Positions 59,375-64,000 of a stretch of DNA of 64,000 nucleotides are shown here, in pieces. The stretch's first letter is position 1; every line of letters begins with the position of its first letter. Below the pieces are notes generated by a model. That model saw only the letters and a list, made by a program, of their open reading frames with translations, was not told the origin of the DNA and made no database searches. This stretch comes from Fonsecaea monophora (taxonomy: Eukaryota; Ascomycota; Eurotiomycetes; Chaetothyriales; Herpotrichiellaceae), in assembly GCF_001642475.1 (NCBI RefSeq), contig NW_019173966.1, forward strand, positions 186,001 through 250,000. Direction: 5' to 3'. A program made the translations under genes and the position numbers.

Positions 59375-60342
59375 CACTGATGGTCCCTCCCGAGTCTCGT
59401 GCTGATCAGGGTAACTGGGGAAGGGTGTCCTCCTCCTATCTTGTTGAGCCTTCCTGTGCCCACATTCGAGTAGGTTCGCGTCGTACGGAACCACAGGTGA
59501 CGTTGTCCCGCAGAGGTGTGGTCGCGGTTCTATCCAGCAAAGTCTGCAGTTAATTGATATATGAGCCAGCGTCTTCAGCTTCAGACATCAAGTTTCAATT
59601 TGGTCTTGTTCCTGCAACTTCAACCCCTGTTATACCAGGATCACTAGGTAAGGATTCCGAGCTTGCTCGCTCTCTCCACGCGCAGGTACTTCAAGTTCGA
59701 TACATCTTCCGACAACCGGTTATTGTAAAGTCTTGCCTCGGATCCGGGTCTGTGGACCTTTTACCCAACTTCTGGTCGTGTCTGGCAAGGATCGTACCAT
59801 GACACGCGCAGTGGATCATTGTGCGGCTCGCACAGCATTCAATGAGTCGGGTAAATGGAGGCGTCGTCTTGGCCCTTTGATCAGATTCGTCCGAGTCGCT
59901 CCAAGAAACCCACAAGTGTCTACATATACTTTTGCTGCAGACCCGCAAGCATGCCACTCACGCGATAGCTCTTCCAACTCTCTTCGTTGAATGTTTCTCC
60001 TAACTCCTGCACTGCTACTCGTCGCCGGAGAAGGGGGGGCCCCGGATCTGAGTGAGGGGACAGCCTCTCGCCTAGTATGGCCAAGGTTCAGCCAAATGCT
60101 CCAATCCGCGGGCGTTGATTTCCATCCACGGCCAATCACCAACATTAAGATTTGACAGACGGACGAGATGGAAACATGGAGTCAGTGTGTCTGGGGCATG
60201 TTGCCACTGGTGCATTATCCGAAGGTGAATGGGAAGAGGGAGGCAGAAACAATACAAAAAGAAGTCACAAGGAGCCTCTCTCGGATGAGACCTACTATCC
60301 AGCACTTCTGGTTCCTGTTTCTTCTCCTCTACGTGACTTGAC
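59375..60342. other. intergenic, P450 promoter side
   Basis: 0.97 kb with no supported gene. It ends at the P450 start and should contain its promoter. Confidence 0.45.
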
Positions 60343-61969
60343 ATGCCACCTGAAAATATGTCTTCAATTGCTCCCAGCAGTCTCGTTTCTTCTACCAAGC
60401 ATGTTATTGCTACCTACCCAGTTCTCTTGGTCGTGGGCCTGCTGGTTGTCTCGTTGCTCTACAACAGATTCAGACCAGGACTCAGAAGCATTCCCGGCCC
60501 CCCAGTCGCGGCCTACACCAAGCTGTGGAGGCTATATGATGTCTACAAAGGACAAGCTCATATGACGGCCATCGACCTCCACAGGAAGTACGGCCCCGTG
60601 GTTCGCATCGGACCCAACCATGTGTCCATCTCCGACCCTTCGCTGATACCCGTCATCTACGGGATCAAGGAGAACTTCACAAAGTCCGCCTTTTACCCGA
60701 TCCAGTGTGTCTCGTGGAAGAAAAAGCCCGAGATGAACCTCTTCTCGACCCGCGACCCAGAATACCATCGCATTGAGAAGCGCAAGATCGGAGCCGCGTA
60801 TAGCATGCCGAACCTGTTGCAGTCAGAGGCAGCCATCGATTCCTGCGTCACTCTGTTCATGGATCGCCTCGATGAATTTGCGTCCAAGAGAGAACCGGTG
60901 GACCTCGGTGCCTGGCTCCAATACTTTGCCTTTGATGTCGTCGGAGAGGTCACGTTCGCGAGCAAGCTCGGGTTCCTCGAGCAGGGTACAGATGTCGATG
61001 TGAGTGTCGCCAGTTCAACATCGGGACGACCGGCCTCTTTACTGACCGTCAACGCAGGGTATGATGAAAGCGATCGAAGGCATGCTCACGTACGCAGCAC
61101 TCTGTGGCCAGGTGCCTGAACTGCACCACGCCCTCCTGGGCAACCCGCTGTTCACCCTGCTCATGCCCGCCATGGAGACGTGGAACCAAGTGCTCGTCTT
61201 CACCCTCAAGGCAATCAACGGCCGGGCCAGCATCAAACGAGACGGCGAGTTGATCAACGCGGACGTCGAGGGCCGTGACATGCTGAGTCGCTGGGCATAT
61301 GTCAAGTCGTCGGACCCCCTGAAGATGAGCACGCGGGACATCGTGGTCCACCTCTCGACCAACGTCTTTGCCGGCAGCGACACGACCGCCATCGCCCTCC
61401 GCGCCATTGTGTATTTCCTCTGCCGCCACCCCGAGTGCATGGCCCGCCTGGTCGATGAGATCGACAGCGCAGACAAACAGGGCCGACTCAGCCACCCCAT
61501 CACCTTCAAGGAAGCCACCACGGTGCTGCCCTACCTCGGCGCCGTCGTCAAGGAATCCATGCGTCTCCACCCCTCGGTCGGCCTGCTCATGGAGCGCCAC
61601 GTCCCGGCCGAGGGTCTCACCGTCCACGGCCACCACATCCCCGCGGGCACGATCGTCGGCATCAACCCGTGGGTCACGAACCGGTCAGCCGTCTTCGGTC
61701 GCGACCCAGACGCCTTCAACCCGGACCGGTGGCTGACCGCGCCCGAGGCCCAGGTCAAGGAGATGGACAACATCTGGGAACTGAACTTTGGCGCCGGCAG
61801 CCGCAAGTGCATCGGCCGCAACATCTCGTGGATGGAGATCCACAAGGTCGTCCCCGAGCTGCTCAGGCAGTTTGACGTCGAGCTGACGTACCCCGAGAGG
61901 GAGTGGCAGACGTGTAATCACTGGTTCGTCCAGCAGGACGGGGTCATCTGTACCTTGAAGAAGAGGTGA
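60343..61969 (+). CDS. cytochrome P450 monooxygenase
   Basis: Exons 60343-60999 and 61058-61969 with a 58-nt intron (GTGAGT...GCAG); 522 aa. The N-terminal anchor YPVLLVVGLLVVSLLYNRF is followed by the proline hinge IPGPP. The I-helix has AGSDTT, the K-helix KESMR (ExxR), the meander FNPDRW, and the haem loop FGAGSRKCIGR, with Cys470 as thiolate ligand. All catalytic elements are intact. The segment KYGPVVRIGPNHVSISDP and overall style recall pisatin-demethylase-like fungal P450s, though I cannot fix a CYP family. It is an ER-membrane enzyme that needs a P450 reductase encoded elsewhere. Exon 2 has a strongly G/C-ending codon pattern. Confidence 0.95.
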
Positions 61970-62602
61970 ATGAACCCCCACGGAAGAGGAGGATTTAGAT
62001 AGGGGCGTCGAAATGAGAAGTGAGGAGTGAAGGGTGAGAGGTGCTAACAGGGACCCTTGGGTTTTGTACTCGAAATGATATTCTGTTTGCTCCTCTTGAC
62101 ACACCCTGATGCCCTGACGCCGTGGATTGGGTCGAGTTGGGTTGAAACGAGGCGAGCTGCATCTATATATCAAGCAAAGAGTCTCCAATAAGCAAGCAAG
62201 CAAGGCCCCCTCCCTGCATGCACCATGACGTTCATATTGATACCATATCATTGAGACAACATGTCTTCTCCTACCTGTTATACTCTCTACCTATATGTAC
62301 TGTCCTCTGTCATTTCAACCCTGTTAGCTCTGAGCGTCTCCTATACTCTGTGATCCCATCCATCTGTCCACCTTTTTTTTTTTAATAATCCACAATACTT
62401 CTTTCTGCGCTATCCTCTTTGACCTTTGGTATTCAGAACCCGCCTCTCTTGCATTGAACCCTACAAAGTACATTAGTACATACTTCGTCCCTCCATTCCA
62501 CCACACTTCACTTTGACCATTGTCCACATTGTCCACATGATGTGATCGACAAAACGCCTAGCCCGGGCCAGTCGTGTCCAAGAATCTTCCTTCAGACTCC
62601 TT
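61970..62602. other. convergent 3' intergenic region
   Basis: Separates the stop codons of the P450 and the VOC-fold gene. It holds a T-tract near 62370-62382 and no gene. Confidence 0.45.
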
Positions 62603-63073
62603 TTACTCGCTCAGAAACGCAAAGAAGACGATCAAGTTGCCGTGCAGATCGACGAGGTCGAACTGGCGATATCCCCATGGTTTGTCCTCACATGGTCCCA
62701 GGCGAGTCTGCTGCGGGTGGACCAATGCAGGTGTAGACGCCGACACGGGGATCCCCGTCCACGCAGCCGCGTCTGAAGAAGGCTGCAACAACCCCTGCGC
62801 CACGAGGCGTGCGTATAGTTCCTCCAGCGCAGTCACCGAGTCGATCATGATCATGCAGCTGCCCCGTGCTCGCTTCTCGTCCTGAATGATGTATATGTTG
62901 GCCGCGGCCGCGGGTCCCGTCCAGATGGACGCGAACGTCGGGTCTGTCGTATCGGTTGGGTGTGGGGAGATGGTAAAGTCCGGAAAGTAGGTTTTGTAAA
63001 AGGTCAAAAGGGAGGGGAGGTGGGGGGAGGTGAAGAAGGGGATGATCTTAACGGCGTGCTGCGAGAGGGACAT
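62603..63073 (-). CDS. VOC/glyoxalase-fold small protein
   Basis: Single exon, 156 aa, from ATG 63073; a longer frame begins at a non-ATG codon. It has the paired beta-alpha-beta-beta-beta pattern of the vicinal-oxygen-chelate superfamily. HAVKIIPFFTSPHLPSLLTFY opens the first half. ELYARLVAQGLL leads into DKPWGYRQFDLVDLHGNLIVF, the classic second-half signature. The family includes glyoxalase I, bleomycin-resistance and dioxygenase proteins. The metal ligands are not complete enough for me to call a specific enzyme. It lies convergent with the P450 and could act on related small molecules. Confidence 0.85.
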   Translation of the reverse strand: MSLSQHAVKIIPFFTSPHLPSLLTFYKTYFPDFTISPHPTDTTDPTFASIWTGPAAAANIYIIQDEKRARGSCMIMIDSVTALEELYARLVAQGLLQPSSDAAAWTGIPVSASTPALVHPQQTRLGPCEDKPWGYRQFDLVDLHGNLIVFFAFLSE

Positions 63074-64000
63074 TTCTGGAAAAGGGGACAAGGAGAAGAA
63101 GATTCTATGCGGTGAAGGGGATCAGTCCCCTGAAAATTCGAGTGGTAGATTTGGGTGCGCAAGACAGTATTTTGTCGACGAGGGGTAACAGATGTCGGTT
63201 TATATCGTGGGCTACCTTCCACCGACGTTGAAGCTGCTCGCTTCTGCGCCGCCCTTGGCCGTGATACAGAAACTACCTGCCCAAGACTTCAGAGAGTTGC
63301 ATCGGCCACAAAAGTTTAACTCTCACGATAGCAGTTGGAAATGATGCCGGCGTTCAAAGCAAATGGAATGATTCCTCCCTCTGAAAGCAAGTGTTGAGGG
63401 TGTTGAAGGAGTTTTGGCCCAAGTCATCGTGACCAATCATCGCCATTGAGATGAAGCATGGAACCTGGTTGCCTGGTGGGTGCCTGGTGTGCCTGGCCCT
63501 CAGCTCGCCAAGCATCACCCCGCATTGCGATCAGTCGCCACGTGGGCGCATCTTCCGTCACAGCTAATGCATATCCGTCGATCACTTCAAAAGATCAATG
63601 TATGTTACCGTACGCAAGACGCAACAAGATGTTCAAGACACCAACCTACCGGGAGAATGCCCTATTTGCACCGGAGATACCCCGGCCAATTTATTAGATT
63701 GACGTCCGTCAGTGCCCCATGGAAGGTCCCGGCATTGAGAGCGAGCATATTCGCAGGCATTCTGGCCCAGTGGGTTGAGATGACTGACATCTATTAGAGA
63801 AGTTTTCTTGCAGAATGGGCCAACACACATCTTGTCATTCTTTTTGATCTTGAAAGCTTCATAGCTGATTTCACTGAGTTTGACTGTCGGGAATGTGTTG
63901 CAAAACAAAAAGCTAAAGAATACCTGCCACCCAGCCACCTTTCCGTCTTTGTCTGGAATTTACAGTTCAATCGTGGCGCAAAACGAGCCATAACAAGAAA
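63074..64000. other. window end, no supported gene
   Basis: Should include the VOC gene promoter. No frame on either strand shows coding character. A gene could begin beyond the window. Confidence 0.4.

Noticed and set aside
61049..61636. Open frames antisense to the P450
   Set aside because: Explained by the G/C-ending codon bias of the P450; no independent motif.

Overview
The window is nuclear DNA from a filamentous ascomycete (Pezizomycotina). Its genes are interrupted by short GT-AG introns, mostly 47-142 nt, with recognisable CTAAC/CTGAC-like branch sites. It carries a Fus3/Kss1-type MAP kinase, APC1/BimE, Sec24, eIF2A, a complex I NDUFA9-type subunit and several fungus-specific DUF families. 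The style of the proteins suggests Eurotiomycetes, perhaps Chaetothyriales; this is inference from remembered family resemblance, not a search. All gene models below were built by reading splice sites by eye. Most multi-exon models close to an exact multiple of three.

Region by region. 1-3.9 kb is gene-poor and holds only a decayed aminoglycoside-phosphotransferase-like relic (about 2.66-3.13 kb). 3.9-10.0 kb (-) is APC1, which shares a 331-bp divergent promoter with a Nup37-like gene (+, 10.3-12.5 kb). 14.1-24.2 kb (-) carries eIF2A, a conserved fungal protein of unknown function, a proline-rich cytoplasmic protein and a DUF3405 type II membrane protein. 26.4-28.2 kb (-) is a seven-exon Rieske choline-monooxygenase-like enzyme. 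29.1-32.4 kb (-) is an RBR ubiquitin ligase, followed by ribosomal protein eS19 and a DUF1772 membrane protein (-). After a 2.2-kb gap come a DUF7702-like seven-helix protein, SEC24 and the MAP kinase (all +), an intron-containing tRNA-Ser(TGA), the NDUFA9-like subunit (-) and a DUF2306 membrane protein (+).

From 50.4 kb to 63.1 kb the character changes to accessory genes: a Zn2Cys6 transcription factor, a monocarboxylate-type MFS transporter, a secreted probable GPI protein built from two copies of a six-cysteine module, a 676-aa membrane protein with a large ectodomain, a cytochrome P450 and a small VOC/glyoxalase-fold protein. Regulator, transporter, P450 and a small enzyme make a plausible catabolic or detoxification neighbourhood. 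No polyketide, peptide or terpene synthase is present in the window.

Two otherwise intact genes (APC1 and the proline-rich protein) change frame at points where one extra base would restore the reading. Both look like homopolymer contractions, so assembly error is the leading explanation. The most novel-looking items are the duplicated cysteine module at 55.7-56.6 kb, the structured 78-nt tRNA intron, and the recurrent AGTAGTAC palindromes of the accessory block.
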